A DNA stretch of 64,000 bases from Blastocladiella emersonii ATCC 22665 (GCA_025594325.1 JANHCV010000008.1:186001-250000); one strand, 5' to 3'. Positions 17,838 through 29,421 are shown, counted from the first letter of the stretch. Translations and numbers: made by a program. Notes: a model not told the origin generated them from the sequence alone.

Positions 17838-20152
17838 GGTGGTGGTGTGCGAGGAGTCGAGAACTGTGTCCGATCAGAGCCGGAAGCGGTCGCGGTCGCG
17901 GGCGCAGGTAGTAGTCGGTGCGTGTGCGTGTGCGCGCGTCGGTCGGTTGTTCGCCGCGGCAAGCGTGGGGAGAGAGGGAAAGCCGGGTGCGCGCGGGCAC
18001 GGGCTTTACGTATGGGGAGAGAGGGGAGGGGGCGAGGAAGCGCAGGCGGGCGGGACGCCGCGCACCGGGGCAAGGAAGGCGAAGCTAGAATCCGCGCTCG
18101 CGTGTTCCCGCCGAAACCCACGCCTGGGATCACGCCGACCGTTCGCGGCGGGCGGCCGGGATCGCAAACCTGTCCGCGCAAGCGAGGAGGAGCGCGGGCC
18201 GACCAATCGAAGCGAGCGCGCGCGCGGGGAAGCGGAAAGGTGAAACGGCGAGAGCAGGGACGCGCCGTTCAAATTTATGGTTGCGCATTCGGGGCAGCGC
18301 CCACACGCACCAATCGGAATGTCGGACCGCGTGTCCGCACGCCGCGGCGTATTTTTTCGCCCACTCTCCGCGCTCGCGCCCCGAAACTCGGCGGATAACT
18401 CTAACCCGCGCGCTCGGGCTGGACCGCACGAAACGTCCGCCCGCGCCTTCGCGGCGTCCAGGCACTCCCGGCGCGGTCGGGAGCGTGCTGCTACACGTGT
18501 TTCGATCGCGTATGCGTCACGCCCGATCATGCTGCGTCACCGCGCCGCCGCCTCCCGCTGATCCCGAGCCGCCCACGCGGACCCGACTCCAGCTATGTAT
18601 CCGGACGGCGTGCTTCCGTCCCGCTTCACGTCTCCCAGCGCTCGGCTGATGTCTCCCATCCGCTCGTTCGTTCGCTACCCCGCGTCGTCGTGAGCAACGC
18701 GTCGAGGGCTCAGACTTGCTGCTGCCGCGACAAGAGTTCGGGTTGCGATCGTCCACGCACCGCACGCACCGCACCGTGCAGGCTGATCGCTCACTTAAGG
18801 TTTTGATCCGGCCTAGCTGCGCCACCCACCCGTTCGCTCGGCCTCTATGCACCGCCACAGCTCTGAGGCAAACCTCACGCACCAGCCGTGATCAAACTCT
18901 CGCAGCGCTTCATGACCCCGCGACCGCAAGCCTCGGGCCGAATTCGTGGGCCATGCGTGAGAATCGGCCCGACCGCGTGATCGCTCCGCCTGAAACGCGT
19001 CGCGTCGCGCTTGAACTGGCACTCGCACGCGGTCGTATCGTGAGGGGACTGCAATCGAACGCAGCGAGCTACCCTTGAACCTGCGAGAACCGTTCGCGTG
19101 GCGGGTAGCGTACGGGAAGCTCGGCTGCGTCAGAGCCGACGCGCCAATCCCAGCCATGAATTGGCGGCCGTCTCTTCCGCGTGAACTGATGCCGCCGTTA
19201 CTCGCGTTGCATAATCGACGCGGGCGTGACGGCGCGCACGTAGGGCCGGACTTGCCAAGCGCTCGCATGCAACCTCATGAATCCCACTCCATGCATCGTT
19301 CATGGCGCGCGCATCGCAAGCAGTCCGCGCGCCGACCGGCGGCTGCGAGTGACTTGGTGCTGTCGCCCTCGCGCCGCGCCACTAGTTGGTGAGCGACTTT
19401 CTGTACGCTTTCAACCAGCGCTCAGGTACACCGGCAAGTCGCGCTGCCCGCCGAGGCCACAGCAGCCCCAAACCTCGTTGTTTCGCTCGTTGAAGAGTCC
19501 GCCGTGCGCGCTGCAAGCGCTGTCCAAAACCCCATCCGAGTGCGCTCTGCAGCGCCAGCGCCATAGAGGCACCTGCCCACGCACTTGGAGCCCTGCGAGG
19601 CCCAGCATAGGCTGCTGCAGCTGTCCGCGCGCGTTGACTTGAACACTTCAGCTCGATCATTCTGGCTTGCCGCCGCTGCCGTTCGACTCGAACCGAGCCG
19701 TCTTTGGTGCCATCATATTCGTAGCCGCTTACCACCGCCGTCTTCGTCTTCATGCGGTCACACATGAGGTATACGCTCGCTGGCTGATTCATCGGGCGCA
19801 GCCGTTGTTGACCCTGACCGCCGCCGCGTGTTGCTCGCGTCTAAAGGGGCTACTTGGCGCTCATCGCGCGCAATGAGGGCCAGAGTCGGCGCTGGACGCT
19901 GCCCGAACGCGGCGGCCGCGTAGAGCCGCTTGCACCGCAACCCTGTCGTGTACCCGCCGCCATAAGCAGCTATTTCGATCTCCGGCGTGCGTCGTCGTTC
20001 CCGCCGTCGCCGCGGCCTACCCTAATGTCATGTGCTCGCTTGCTGGGCGGGATTCCGCAGTGCGTCGCGACGAGTTGAGACTTTTGTTATGCCGCGCTTG
20101 CACGCAACGTATCTCATTTGCCGCAGGCGAATCCCGCGGGATGTTGAGGATC
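17838..20152. other. 2.3-kb stretch without a supportable gene
   Basis: This holds the presumed promoter of the chitin-synthase-like gene (minus, near 17.9 kb). Only short, Arg-rich or frameshifted reading frames are present. One 136-aa minus-strand frame (19792-19382, MNQPASVYLMCDRM...) has somewhat natural composition but no recognised domain. Around 19277 the sequence ATGAATCCCACTCCATGC resembles the start context of the gag-like family, so a decayed copy may lie here. Confidence 0.4.
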
Positions 20153-20174
20153 GACGCGTTCCGATATCATGTGA
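20153..20174 (+). promoter_or_regulatory. MCB/E-box promoter module
   Basis: GACGCGTT, 6 nt, TCATGTGA, 98 bp upstream of the ATG at 20272. Confidence 0.7.
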
Positions 20175-20271
20175 GCAGGGAGGCAAGTGTGGCGTGCAGC
20201 TCGCGCAGCAATCGCTCGGGTCGCTGAGCGCCGGGTCGTCGCAAATCCTCCCCGCCCTCAACCCTGTTGCA

Positions 20272-21884
20272 ATGTATCAACATGAAACTCCATGCAACCC
20301 GCTTCTTAGACCAGCGCCGTCACGCGACGACCGCATCTCTGACGTTTCTTCCCAAACCTTAACCCCATTGTTCCACGCGCCAGCCTCGGCGTCTGATCGC
20401 CTGGCGCTTCGCAAAGGGTTGCTGCTGCGTCTTCTTGACGCGCGCGCTCGGTCCGTGCACCTGATCTTGCGTGGGCGGGATCCCTCACTCGGCCGCGACG
20501 AGCTTGCTGTCTCACAATGTCAACTCTCGTCCACCACCGCTCTTATGGACGAGCTCGGCTCGCGCTTAACGCTCCTTGAAAGTTCCCCAGACCCTGAGCG
20601 TGTCGCACCGCGAGTTGAGGGCGTGGGCGGCGGGCCATCCGCGCTGCCCCTCAAAGTTGCGCGTTCCACTCCCACCCTCACAGTTGTGCAGGAGCGCTCG
20701 TCGCGCAGCATCTCGGGCTCAAGTGAAACTTCCGCGTACGAGCTGCGCCGATCTCGGTCTCGCAGCGAGCGCCATTCTCGTAACCGCACTCGCTCTCGCT
20801 CTCGATCTCCCGACCACTCGCCCCGCGCTCGACGTCACTCTCCTCAGCCGCAGAACGTGTCTACGTCACCTACAAACAGTCTTGCGCGCCCAGCTCGTCC
20901 CTTTTCGCCAGCGCGGCAGCTGTCGATGAAATATTTCCGCATCTTGTTCGAGCACCTGCGCAGGGTAACCCTGCGGTTTCAAGGCAACAGTTTGACGCGT
21001 TCGACAGACGATCCGCACCAGTATCTCGCATGCCTACAACGTGCCACGTCCTCGCCCGACTGCGCCCCGCAGCCGGTCTCCCTCGCGCTCGCGCTGCTTG
21101 CGTCGAGCGAGAGGGTGCCGCGGACCGTCCACCACCTGTACTAGGTGTTTCTTCGCACCGACATGGCAGACGACGAGGCCGCTCAAATCTTTCTCGATTC
21201 GGTCGATCCCGTCGACCCCGCGCGCCGGGAATGGGCCGCGCGGTGGCTCAATCTCGCGCGCACGCCGGGCACCCGGGTCGCCGATTTCTGCGCGCGGTTC
21301 CACGCGCTGCTCGAGGAGGCGGTGCCTGGCGGCGCGGACAAACTCGAGCGCACCTGGGCCATCAAGGTGGGCTTTGCCGAGCGCTAGCTGAGCGTCCTGG
21401 ACCCGAAACCCGGGCAGCTGTACGCGATGATCTGGGATCCGACGGAAACGGTGGCGCACATGAGCGAGGCGCTTTGCGACGCGACGTTTCCGGTGCACCA
21501 TCCATCCGCGGTCTCGACGCACCGTCCTGGGTGCTGGTTCTGCTTTGACTTTGTCCGCTTGTGCCCGCCCTCAAGCCACTACCACCCCAAGAATGCGTGC
21601 CCGCTCATCATGCACCCGCGCGCGCTGGGTGAAGCCGTGATCGCGGCTATGCGCGCTGCAGCGATCGATTGGCGGAGCTGCAAGCGCACAGCGCGGTCCA
21701 CAAAGGATGCACTTGGAGACCTTCATGCCCGCTTGCACCGAGCGACCAAGAAACCCGACGCGGTGCGGCTTGGGGAAACTGTGCTTCACGCAGTACTCGG
21801 CTCGGCTCGGCACGGCACTCGTTGCACATCCAGCGGCGACTGGTCTGCAGGATGGGGTCCGTTCTGGATGAGGCCGCGTCGTAG
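20272..21884 (+). pseudogene. Gag-like paralog with two in-frame TAG codons
   Basis: It opens MYQHETPCNPLLR with the family start context. An N-terminal helix, an Arg/Ser-rich tract (about 20750-20920) and a capsid-like domain follow. TAG codons at 21142-21144 (LY-stop-VFLRTD) and 21385-21387 (FAER-stop-LSVL) interrupt it, yet the frame stays open between and after them and aligns with intact paralogs without gaps. The zinc motif is CWFC-x13-H-x4-C near 21532. The original stop is unclear: the frame runs on without a stop into the HMG-box gene starting at 22081; 21884 is taken from an alternative frame ending EAAS. Here the RS tract precedes the capsid-like region, the reverse of the array genes. 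Confidence 0.6.
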
Positions 21885-21988
21885 AGATAATATAGTTGAT
21901 CTGTCCGGACTGATGCGGAGCAGGAGACAGGCCTCGCGGCGTGCGTGTGTCGCGCCGCGTCGGACGCGTCGGATCGAACGTGGCTTGG

Positions 21989-22012
21989 GACGTGAGACAA
22001 TCTATCACGGGG
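21989..22012 (+). promoter_or_regulatory. Variant promoter module
   Basis: GACGTGAGACAATC followed by TATCACGG. It is similar to the element at 23599 upstream of the paralogous gene and weakly to the 22-bp MCB/E-box module. It lies about 70 bp before the ATG at 22081. Confidence 0.35.
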
Positions 22013-22080
22013 AGGCCGGGGCGCCACAACGGCCCCGACTCGCTTCCGCTCTCGGCTTTCTGTTCATCATGCACGCAACA

Positions 22081-23307
22081 ATGGACGCTCAGGGATGGAA
22101 CCCGATGCAATACGCTTGGAACCTGCAGCCCAACGGATCACAGCGAGCGGCCAGCGCCGAGGCGAACTTTGCCGTTTCGCCGCTGATCGGGGTCGAGGCT
22201 TCGCCGGCAGTTGCGGGCCATAACGGTCCGCCTGGGTTTCTTGCTCCTCTGCTTCAAACCGTCGACGCAAAGCCGGCCTTGACGCAACTTCTCCCCGCGC
22301 CGCCCGTCGCTTCCCCCGCGAGCGACTTGGCACTTATCCGTGACCTGCGCGACCTCGTCCTTCCAACACTTGGCTCGCCCGACGTCGATCCTGCGGCCTG
22401 GTTCGATATCGTCGAGGCCGACTTGACTGCCCTCGGCGTCCCGCAGCGCCTTTGGCACTTTGCAGCGCTTCATCACGTCCAGCACGATCTCGCTCGTCGA
22501 CTCCGCGTTCGCGCGCACCAGCTCAACTCAACCGGTGCTGACCTGTGGCGCTCTGGCTTCCGCGCGGCTGTCCTCGAACTCGTCGCGCCTGCCACACCTT
22601 CGCCAGTAACTGAGTCCAAGCTTATTGTTCCCGACGCTTTGCCCAATGCGCAAGGCAATCACAACCAAGCATCGGCGGGTTCAATCGACTTGAAAAACGC
22701 TCCATCGGACGCGTCGCCCGTCGAGCCCGCGGAAGCTTCTACAATTCAACTATCCGACGTTTCCGTTGAACTTGCGGCCTCGAGCGGCTCTGCCATCGAC
22801 GGCAATAATACGGCGTGCGCTGCCGAGCCTCAGACCAAAGCCGAGCCGCTTGACACAGTTTCCGACGAGTTCTGGGTCGACGAGTACAAGGATACTTCCA
22901 GCTCGGTTTCCAACTCGGCCGATGCCCGCGACACCGCCAGAAGTTCGTCTATTTCGACTCTCCCAACGCTCGAGTCCATGCGCGCCGTGGCGGTGTCCAA
23001 GTATCTCTCGTCCACTACCACTCTGACGAGCGGTCCCACTTCGCAACATTCCGCTCCGTCTCGGCGCAACGCCTCGACTGGCAAGTCGAAAGCTGCCGGC
23101 GCTCGTGCGTCCAAACCGGTTCCCGCGCGCCCCAAGACCGCTTTCATGTATTTTGCCGAGGAAATGCGAGCCGTGGTCCAAGCGTCGCTCCCTGGCGAGA
23201 ATCCCGACATGGTTGACCGAACCATTCGCGAGTGCTGGCGCGGAATGAGCGAGAGCGAGCGAGCGTCGTACCACATCCTCGCCGAGATCGGGACTGGGGG
23301 CGATTGA
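22081..23307 (+). CDS. Gag-like N-terminus fused to a C-terminal HMG box
   Basis: The ATG at 22081 is chosen because MDAQGWNPMQYAW aligns with METHGWDPMQYAW of the next gene; the frame is open further upstream only because the preceding gene lost its stop. The product is 408 aa. Residues about 80-180 form a helical domain (DVDPAAWFDIVEADLTALGV, FAALHHVQHDLARRLRVRAH, GADLWRSGFRAAVLEL) that resembles retrotransposon Gag capsid segments. An acidic Ser/Thr-rich linker follows. The C-terminus is an HMG box (PARPKTAFMYFAEEMRAVVQ, then ECWRGMSESERASYHILAEI). DNA binding is expected; the target is unknown. Confidence 0.7.
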   Translation: MDAQGWNPMQYAWNLQPNGSQRAASAEANFAVSPLIGVEASPAVAGHNGPPGFLAPLLQTVDAKPALTQLLPAPPVASPASDLALIRDLRDLVLPTLGSPDVDPAAWFDIVEADLTALGVPQRLWHFAALHHVQHDLARRLRVRAHQLNSTGADLWRSGFRAAVLELVAPATPSPVTESKLIVPDALPNAQGNHNQASAGSIDLKNAPSDASPVEPAEASTIQLSDVSVELAASSGSAIDGNNTACAAEPQTKAEPLDTVSDEFWVDEYKDTSSSVSNSADARDTARSSSISTLPTLESMRAVAVSKYLSSTTTLTSGPTSQHSAPSRRNASTGKSKAAGARASKPVPARPKTAFMYFAEEMRAVVQASLPGENPDMVDRTIRECWRGMSESERASYHILAEIGTGGD

Positions 23308-23598
23308 TGTCCTCGCGTGCACGCGGAGGCGTGGACCGTCGACTTTGTTTTCGTTGATGTTAAATGCTTGATGTTTCTCTACCTTGATTTAATATACTCG
23401 CATGTTTCCGAACGGGCCCATGGCTGTGCAGCATACCAGATGATGAGTCTATGTTCTGCGGGCGACTCGTACATCATCCTGGTCGTGCGCACCGACACGA
23501 GGTGGAATGAAGAGAACATACGCGTGAGCTGTTATCGATTGAGGAGCCGAGTCGCTGCGCGCGAGGGCCCTGGTCGCGTTGCGCCACAGCGTGTGTGA

Positions 23599-23622
23599 GA
23601 CATGAGACATGGCATCACGTGG
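23599..23622 (+). promoter_or_regulatory. Variant promoter module
   Basis: GACATGAGACATGG then CATCACGTGG, ending in an E-box CACGTG, about 77 bp before the ATG at 23699. It matches the element at 21989 better than the array consensus. Confidence 0.4.
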
Positions 23623-23698
23623 CGCTCGAACATCAAACACAAGCCGCCTCCCCTCGCCCGCCGTCTTCTCCCCGGCAACCCCTCACACACACGCAGCA

Positions 23699-25925
23699 AT
23701 GGAAACTCATGGATGGGACCCTATGCAATACGCTTGGACGCCGTGGCCCGACGGGTCGCTGCTTGCGGCGGGCGCCGGGGCGGCACTCGGTCTGTCGCCT
23801 CAGGCCGCCGGGCCGCAGCTCGACGCTTTTGGTTACGCCGCCCCGCCGTCTGCGCCTCCCGGCTTCAGCTCGCTCTTGAATCAACCCAACACGTCAGCAC
23901 CGAACACGGCGCACGCTGACGAAACCTCCCCGTCATGCTCTTGTGCAACCGACGTTGCCGCGCTTCGCGAGGCGCGCAAGCTTATCCTGCCCGCACTTGG
24001 TTCCGCCGACTTTGATGCCGATCCCGCGAAATGGCTCGAGATCCTCGAGGTCGACTTGGCTGCGCTCGGCTTGCCCGAGCGCCAGCGGCACCTTGCTGCG
24101 CTTCATCACGTTCAACCTGAGCTTGCGCGCCGGCTTCGCGTGCGCACTCACCAGCTTGCTTCACCCGGAACCGACTTGTGGCACGACGGCTTTCGCGCAG
24201 CTGTTCTCGAACTTGCGCCGGCTACTCCTTCGGTGCACGCAACCAACGTGCCCGCGGAGTCCGAACCCGACTCGATTGCATCCTTGCCGAGTCTCGATCC
24301 TGTCGAATCGAGCCCGAACGTAACGCCGACTCACGATACGCCGCTGCCCTCGAGTGAAGATCACGTCGATGTTTTGTTATCGTGTGAAGCTTCGCTCGAG
24401 TCCGCGACACGCTACGAAGACGATAAGCCGTCCTCGATTTTCCCGGTCCCCGAACCAACTAGCTTTGACGACTCTACCGATGTTGGCTCGTGCGCAGTTC
24501 AACGGGACGTCACGAGTGCTGATGATAGCAGTTTTGTGCCCGCTTCCGTCGAGTCACCTGAGCCGACGCCCACTGCCCAAGATTCCGCGGCCGATTTGCT
24601 ATTGTTGGAGACGACCACCTTGGCAGTCGAACTTTGCACGAAAGCCATGAACTTGCCGCGCGCGGGTGTCCCTGGCTTGCACGCGTCCGCGTCTGATTCG
24701 AATGCAGCTGCCGTCAGCGACTCCGCAGTCCCAACTCCCGTGCTCTCTCACAGCTCGGACGGCAATTCATCCGACGCTGGCGACTCGGACGCGTCGTTGC
24801 CCGACTCTTCTGTATCGCTTCCGACGCAAATCGCTGAACTGCAAGCGGTTCCGCTTGCTCCTCCGTCACCCGCCCGAACTGAGGCCGTTGAGAACATTCG
24901 CGTGAATTTGGTCGCCGAGCGGATCCTCTTCCTCGCGAGTTTCTCTTCTCAAAGTTTGGCTATCATGCCGGCCCAGGCCACCATTCTCGACGTGTACGAA
25001 CGTTTCAAGCTCACTAAAATGAGCTCTCCCGCGTATTATTGGGTGATGACCGACGTGGAGCTCGGGGCCTTGGGACTCAGCGGGTCTCTTGGCCCCGCGG
25101 GCCTCATCGCTGACGCGAACACGTCCATTTCGCTGCTGGCCAAGCCGATTCCACGACAGTCGCGTGACGGGAGCTCGGTCGTTGCTCAGCTCTCTATTTT
25201 CCGTATCGAAGGCGAGACGCCCGAGCATATCGCGGCCGCACTTGCAGCCGATCCGCCCTATACTTCTCTCAAACTCCGCGAGCAGACCAGCATCGTCTCG
25301 TCGCGACTCATGCTCGCCGTCAAGCTTTACTCGAGCGCGACGCGGGTGCGGTACGTCAGCACCGTGTGGGTTGACTGGAAGGACACGCCGTCGACCTTGA
25401 TCTGGACCGCCCTCGCCAAGAACTTGTTGGGTAAACGCGATTGCCTTTGCGCGAAGTCGCTCTTCGCTTCGCTGCTCAACGTGTCCGAGGAGCGGGGCAC
25501 CGCGGCGCCGCGCTCGCTCAACGCCAAAAAAGTCGTGGCGGTCGCTCAACGTGCGGTTCGGCGCCATGATCGTGCTCGAGTTTGGCACACCCGATTGCGT
25601 CGGCCTCTATCACGCTCTCCCGCCGTGCGAATTCCATGTTGGCGGATCGGGTTTCTTCGTCTCAACAGGCAAGTCAACAGGTTCCGTTGCGGTCGAACAT
25701 GCTCCACTTGCTGTCAAAGGTTTCTATCATCCCGACAACATGGGCCTCGCTGTCCCGTGGGCCATTGACGCGTTGATTCTCGGCCAAGCTCAACTGCCAG
25801 TCCCTGAGCATGTGACGCAGTGGTCGGCAAATCTCGACCACTACCACGGCTTTCGCGAGCATCTGCGTATTCTCAAGGAGTGTGGGACTTCGCCGGACGT
25901 GCTTTTGAAGCTGTTTGGTCAATAA
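23699..25925 (+). pseudogene. Paralog of the HMG/gag-like gene with an unrelated C-terminal domain; frameshift at an A6 run
   Basis: It starts METHGWDPMQYAW and shares the N-terminal helical domain of the 22-kb gene (DPAKWLEILEVDLAALGL, ALHHVQPELARRLRVRTH, GTDLWHDGFRAAVLEL). A long acidic Ser/Asp-rich linker follows. From about residue 400 comes a globular region of some 330 residues (e.g. YYWVMTDVELGALGLSGSLG, RYVSTVWVDWKDTPSTLIW) with no recognised family. The frame breaks at the six A's at 25526-25531; the continuation (SWRSLNVRFGAMIVLEFGTP to the stop at 25923) lies one base shifted and is clearly protein-like. It may be a one-base insertion, an assembly error or programmed +1 slippage. 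Confidence 0.6.
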
Positions 25926-26033
25926 ATCTCTAGTTTATCGCGACGATGGTGCCGTCTCGTAGTTTCTGAAAGTGGCGCGCGATTCACGGCCCACGACGAA
26001 GTCGCGAAACGAGACCCGCTCGCGCCGCTCATA

Positions 26034-26055
26034 TCACATGATTCCTTGACGCGAA
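26034..26055 (-). promoter_or_regulatory. Orphan MCB/E-box-like module
   Basis: On the minus strand: TTCGCGTC, 6 nt, TCATGTGA. No minus-strand reading frame begins within the usual 65-125 bp downstream. The rest of 25926-26374 shows no gene. Confidence 0.4.
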
Positions 26056-26374
26056 TCGCACCGAACACAATGCTCTCCTTGTCGCTATTTACCGTGGCCG
26101 CTCAAGAGTTGTCTCTGGTCGCTGAATATCAAAGCTGATCGCTGTGAGCCAATGCGGTCAAACCTGCGCAACGCTGCCGCACGCATGCGAATCGAACGTC
26201 CGCTGGTACGCGTATTAAGCAAGGTGAAGTAAGATCAGAGAGAGGGATATTGTATTCGCGCTTCGCCCGCGCATCAAATTTGCGAGCTAGCTGGACAGGG
26301 ATTCGAGCGATGCACGCCCACAACGGCCGCGTCGCAACGACCGCGACTGCTCGCCAGCGTGCGCGCCGGACCGC

Positions 26375-27256
26375 TTAGTAGTGCTTAGCAACCTTGGTCG
26401 GCTTGCACTTCTTGGTCTTGCGCGAGTGCGTGGGCTTGGCGGGGGCGGGGGCGGGGGCAGGGGCAGGGACCGGGAAGACGGGGGCGACGGGCTCGGGGGC
26501 CGGCGCGGGCCCGGGGACGATCGGCGTGGGCGCGGGAGCGGGGATCACGGGGTCGGGGTTCTTCGGCGCGGGCGCGGGGACCGGGGCGGGGGCGGGAGCG
26601 GGCGTAGGGGCCGGGTTCGGGTTCGGGTTCGGGTTCGGGTTGACAGGCGTGGGCTTCGGGTCGACGGGAGCGACGGGGATGGGCGGCTCGCGCGGGTCGA
26701 CGTTGGTCGGGGTCGGGTTGATGGGCGAGGTCGCCGTGGCGGTGGTCGTGGTCGTGGACGTCTGGGTGGTCGCCGAGGAGGTGGTCGAGGACGTCTGGGT
26801 GGTCGCCGAGGAGGTGGTCGTGGTCGAGGACGTCTGGGTGGTCGCCGAGGAGGTGGTCGTGGTCGACGCGGTCGACGTGGAGGTAGGCGTCGTCGTGGTC
26901 GTTGACGTGGACGTAGGCGGCGTGGTCGTCGTTGACGTGGACGTAGGCGGCGTGGTCGTCGTTGACGTGGACGTAGGCGGCGTCGTCGTCGTTGACGTGG
27001 ACGTAGGCGGCGTCGTCGTCGTTGACGTGGACGTAGGCGGCGTCGTCGTCGTTGACGTGGAGGTAGGCGGCGCCTTGGTCGTCGACGTGGACGTAGGCGG
27101 CGGCGTCGTCGTGGTCGAGGACGTCTGGGTGGTCGCCGAGGCGGTGCCGGTCGACGACGACGTGGCGACGGCCGTGATGTTGTCGTCGCGGATGGGCGCG
27201 GCCTGGGCCAGGACGGCGAGGACGGCGAGAAGGACGGTGATGGCGGAGATGCGCAT
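26375..27256 (-). CDS. Secreted mucin-like Thr/Pro-rich protein
   Basis: This 293-aa protein begins with a clear signal peptide (MRISAITVLLAVLAVLAQA, cleavage near AAP). Residues about 30-170 are Thr/Ser/Pro repeats of the type TTTPPTSTS, expected to be heavily O-glycosylated. Residues about 180-275 are Pro/Ala/Asn-rich (PNPNPNPAPTP). The tail is short, basic and Cys-containing (KTKKCKPTKVAKHY). No GPI-anchor signal is evident. It probably is extracellular or cell-wall associated. The repeats suggest length variation between strains. Confidence 0.8.
   Translation of the reverse strand: MRISAITVLLAVLAVLAQAAPIRDDNITAVATSSSTGTASATTQTSSTTTTPPPTSTSTTKAPPTSTSTTTTPPTSTSTTTTPPTSTSTTTTPPTSTSTTTTPPTSTSTTTTPPTSTSTTTTTPTSTSTASTTTTSSATTQTSSTTTTSSATTQTSSTTSSATTQTSTTTTTATATSPINPTPTNVDPREPPIPVAPVDPKPTPVNPNPNPNPNPAPTPAPAPAPVPAPAPKNPDPVIPAPAPTPIVPGPAPAPEPVAPVFPVPAPAPAPAPAKPTHSRKTKKCKPTKVAKHY
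26890..27090. repeat. 30-bp coding minisatellite in the mucin-like gene
   Basis: About six copies of a 30-bp unit built on GTTGACGTGGACGTAGGCGG encode the ten-residue TTTPPTSTST-type repeat on the minus strand. Confidence 0.8.
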
Positions 27257-27920
27257 GGTGGTGCGTGGCGGATGTCTGTCTATCGGGCTCTATACAGCGG
27301 CTCGGTCTAGGCGCTCCGTCTCGTCTTGGAGAGCGAGGGCGCGGCGGGAGGGCGCGCGAGCTTTATACCGGTCCGCGAGCAAGCGGGCGCCAAGCGACAC
27401 GGATCACGCAAGCGCGCGGCCGCAAACGTGGCGACGCCGTGGCGGCGGCGAGCGAGCGAGTGAGCGAAAACAAGGGCGAAGCGCTGAAACGATCCGATGC
27501 GGACAGTCGCGAGGTGGCCCACGCTGGTCAGCACGCTGGTCGCCCTCCGTTTGCAACGCTCCTCCGCGCCAAATCACGTCACGCCCGCTGCCCAACTCGT
27601 GTCCAGCCCCTGATCCGTCACCCGCTACTAGTATCGCGCTCTTCTTGAAGGACCTCACGCGTCCGATCGGCTCTCAAGCGGGCAGACCGCGAGGCGGGCG
27701 GCGCGAAGCGCGGGGACGTCCACTGCAGCCGGGGAGAGCTGCGCGGCGCCGACGCATGGATACATTCGATGCCATGTGTGCGTGACCGATTGCATGTGAG
27801 CGTCGTCCCCGACGTTGCGAGCAAACGGCCCGCCGGCGGGCCACGCGCGCGGATCTGCCCAAGCGCGCGAGCCCTCGCCAAACCGCGACGTGGCGCAAGC
27901 CGACGCCCGTCACGTGCCGC

Positions 27921-27942
27921 TCACATGATATCCCGGCGCGTC
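27921..27942 (-). promoter_or_regulatory. Orphan MCB/E-box module
   Basis: On the minus strand: GACGCGCC, 6 nt, TCATGTGA. Downstream only short Arg-rich frames are found. It is probably a relic of a lost gene. Confidence 0.4.
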
Positions 27943-28139
27943 TCGCAGGCTGCCTCGCGCCGCTCGTCGACGCGTATCTCCAGTCTCTGCTTCTGTAACG
28001 CAGACAAAGGATGCGGTGGGACGACATCGCGCGTCAACAGCTGAAGACATTTGAGGAAACGGGTCCATATAGGTGAAGCGAGCGGCGTATTGACTCGTCC
28101 CTGTCGGACGTTTTCCTCAGTCACTCAGAGCGCTCTCTA

Positions 28140-29270
28140 TCGACGGCTACGCGAGCGACTCCATAACGCCCAAAAACTCTTGCGTGCACGCATCCGCCTC
28201 GTCGTCAGTCCGTGCGAGGTGTGAAACCGCGCGTGCCGCACCAAGACCTTGGTGACAGTCGGGTGCGGCAGGAACGTTCTACCGAGCTCGACGCGCGCTG
28301 AGAACAAGTCGCGTCGCGTGTGTCAAGGGTTGTGTGCGCATCGGTCCAGCAGCTCACCATCTTGGTGGGCGTGACCTCGCAAGGGGACCGCGTCACGCGG
28401 GTGTAATACAGGTTCAGCCGCTGGCGGTCAGCGATGAGGTCGTGCGGCGAGCGCGTAAAGAGAGGCATCTGGCTTGCGCCTTGGCCGTCACGCGTCAGAA
28501 CGGCGGTGATCTCGGCGGCGATGGCGAAAAAAGTAATCGCGTAGCAGCTGGATCACCGCGTGCACCGCCTCGCTCGCATCGTCGTTGGGCATGGTCAAGT
28601 CTCACTGTTGAAACGTCTACCGCAAACATGTACGCCTGGCTCATTGAGCACGGCTGGGATCTCAGGACAAGGACATGTGGCACCGTCGGCGGGTAGTGTG
28701 TACCACGGTACGCCATTCGCTCGATCTGTTTCTCGCCTTGCTCGCCACGTTTGATCGCGCGGTGCGCGAGTCGCACATGGCAGACAGACGCGAACTTCAT
28801 CATCACGCTTTGCGCCTCGCGGACATAATGCAGCTGCCACACAGTCGCGTAGTGGAGCTCTTGTGTGGGGCTTGGTTGTCTGATAGGGATGAGCTCATGA
28901 TGTACGGTTGCGACTAGCAGTCTAAGAAAGGTTGACGCTCATATCTTAACAGCGAACAATGTAACCTTCTGTTCACAACGCCATCGCGCGTCGTGGCAGC
29001 GATGTTTGACGTGGAACCATGGCTCTCTCTCTTGATCCTTGTGAGGCTTGAGTGCGGCGTGGACGGTACCTGGGTGACGCATCGCCTCGTGTTGTTTGAG
29101 TCCCGTAACTCGCTCAACCTGTTCTTCGCGCAGATCGCCACATCCAACTGCGCATCGCGCGAGCCGCGACACAAGAATCACCATCACTCCAAGCGAGCCA
29201 AAGCCGCGGCTCCATCATTCTTGCCCAACAACGGCGCGCTGCTCAGCTGCTGAGGTTTTTGACAGCAAGT
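28140..29270 (-). other. Decayed minus-strand coding remnants
   Basis: Several short minus-strand frames have natural-looking composition but shift frame repeatedly: 29187-28939 (MMVILVSRLARC...), 28842-28495 (MWQLHYVREAQSVMMKFAS...) and 28468-28205 (MPLFTRSPHDLIADRQRLN...). The first two share an EEQVERV / EKQIERM-like stretch and may be duplicates. No domain is recognised. The rest of 27257-29421 has nothing supportable. Confidence 0.25.
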
Positions 29271-29421
29271 CTCGATCTCATACCGTTGGTGATATGATAC
29301 TTGAGGCAAAAACGCAAGTTATAATAAACTCACAATACTTCCTTCTTTCATCGTGTCTCAAGTGCGGGACAGTCCCGCTCGTTGCATCTATGACGCCTAC
29401 TCGCGGCCGCTGCTGAACTGT

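Noticed and set aside
26381-27785. Long plus-strand Gly/Val-rich frames opposite the mucin-like gene
   Set aside because: They are the complement of the Thr/Pro repeat; the minus strand has a signal peptide and a sensible start.
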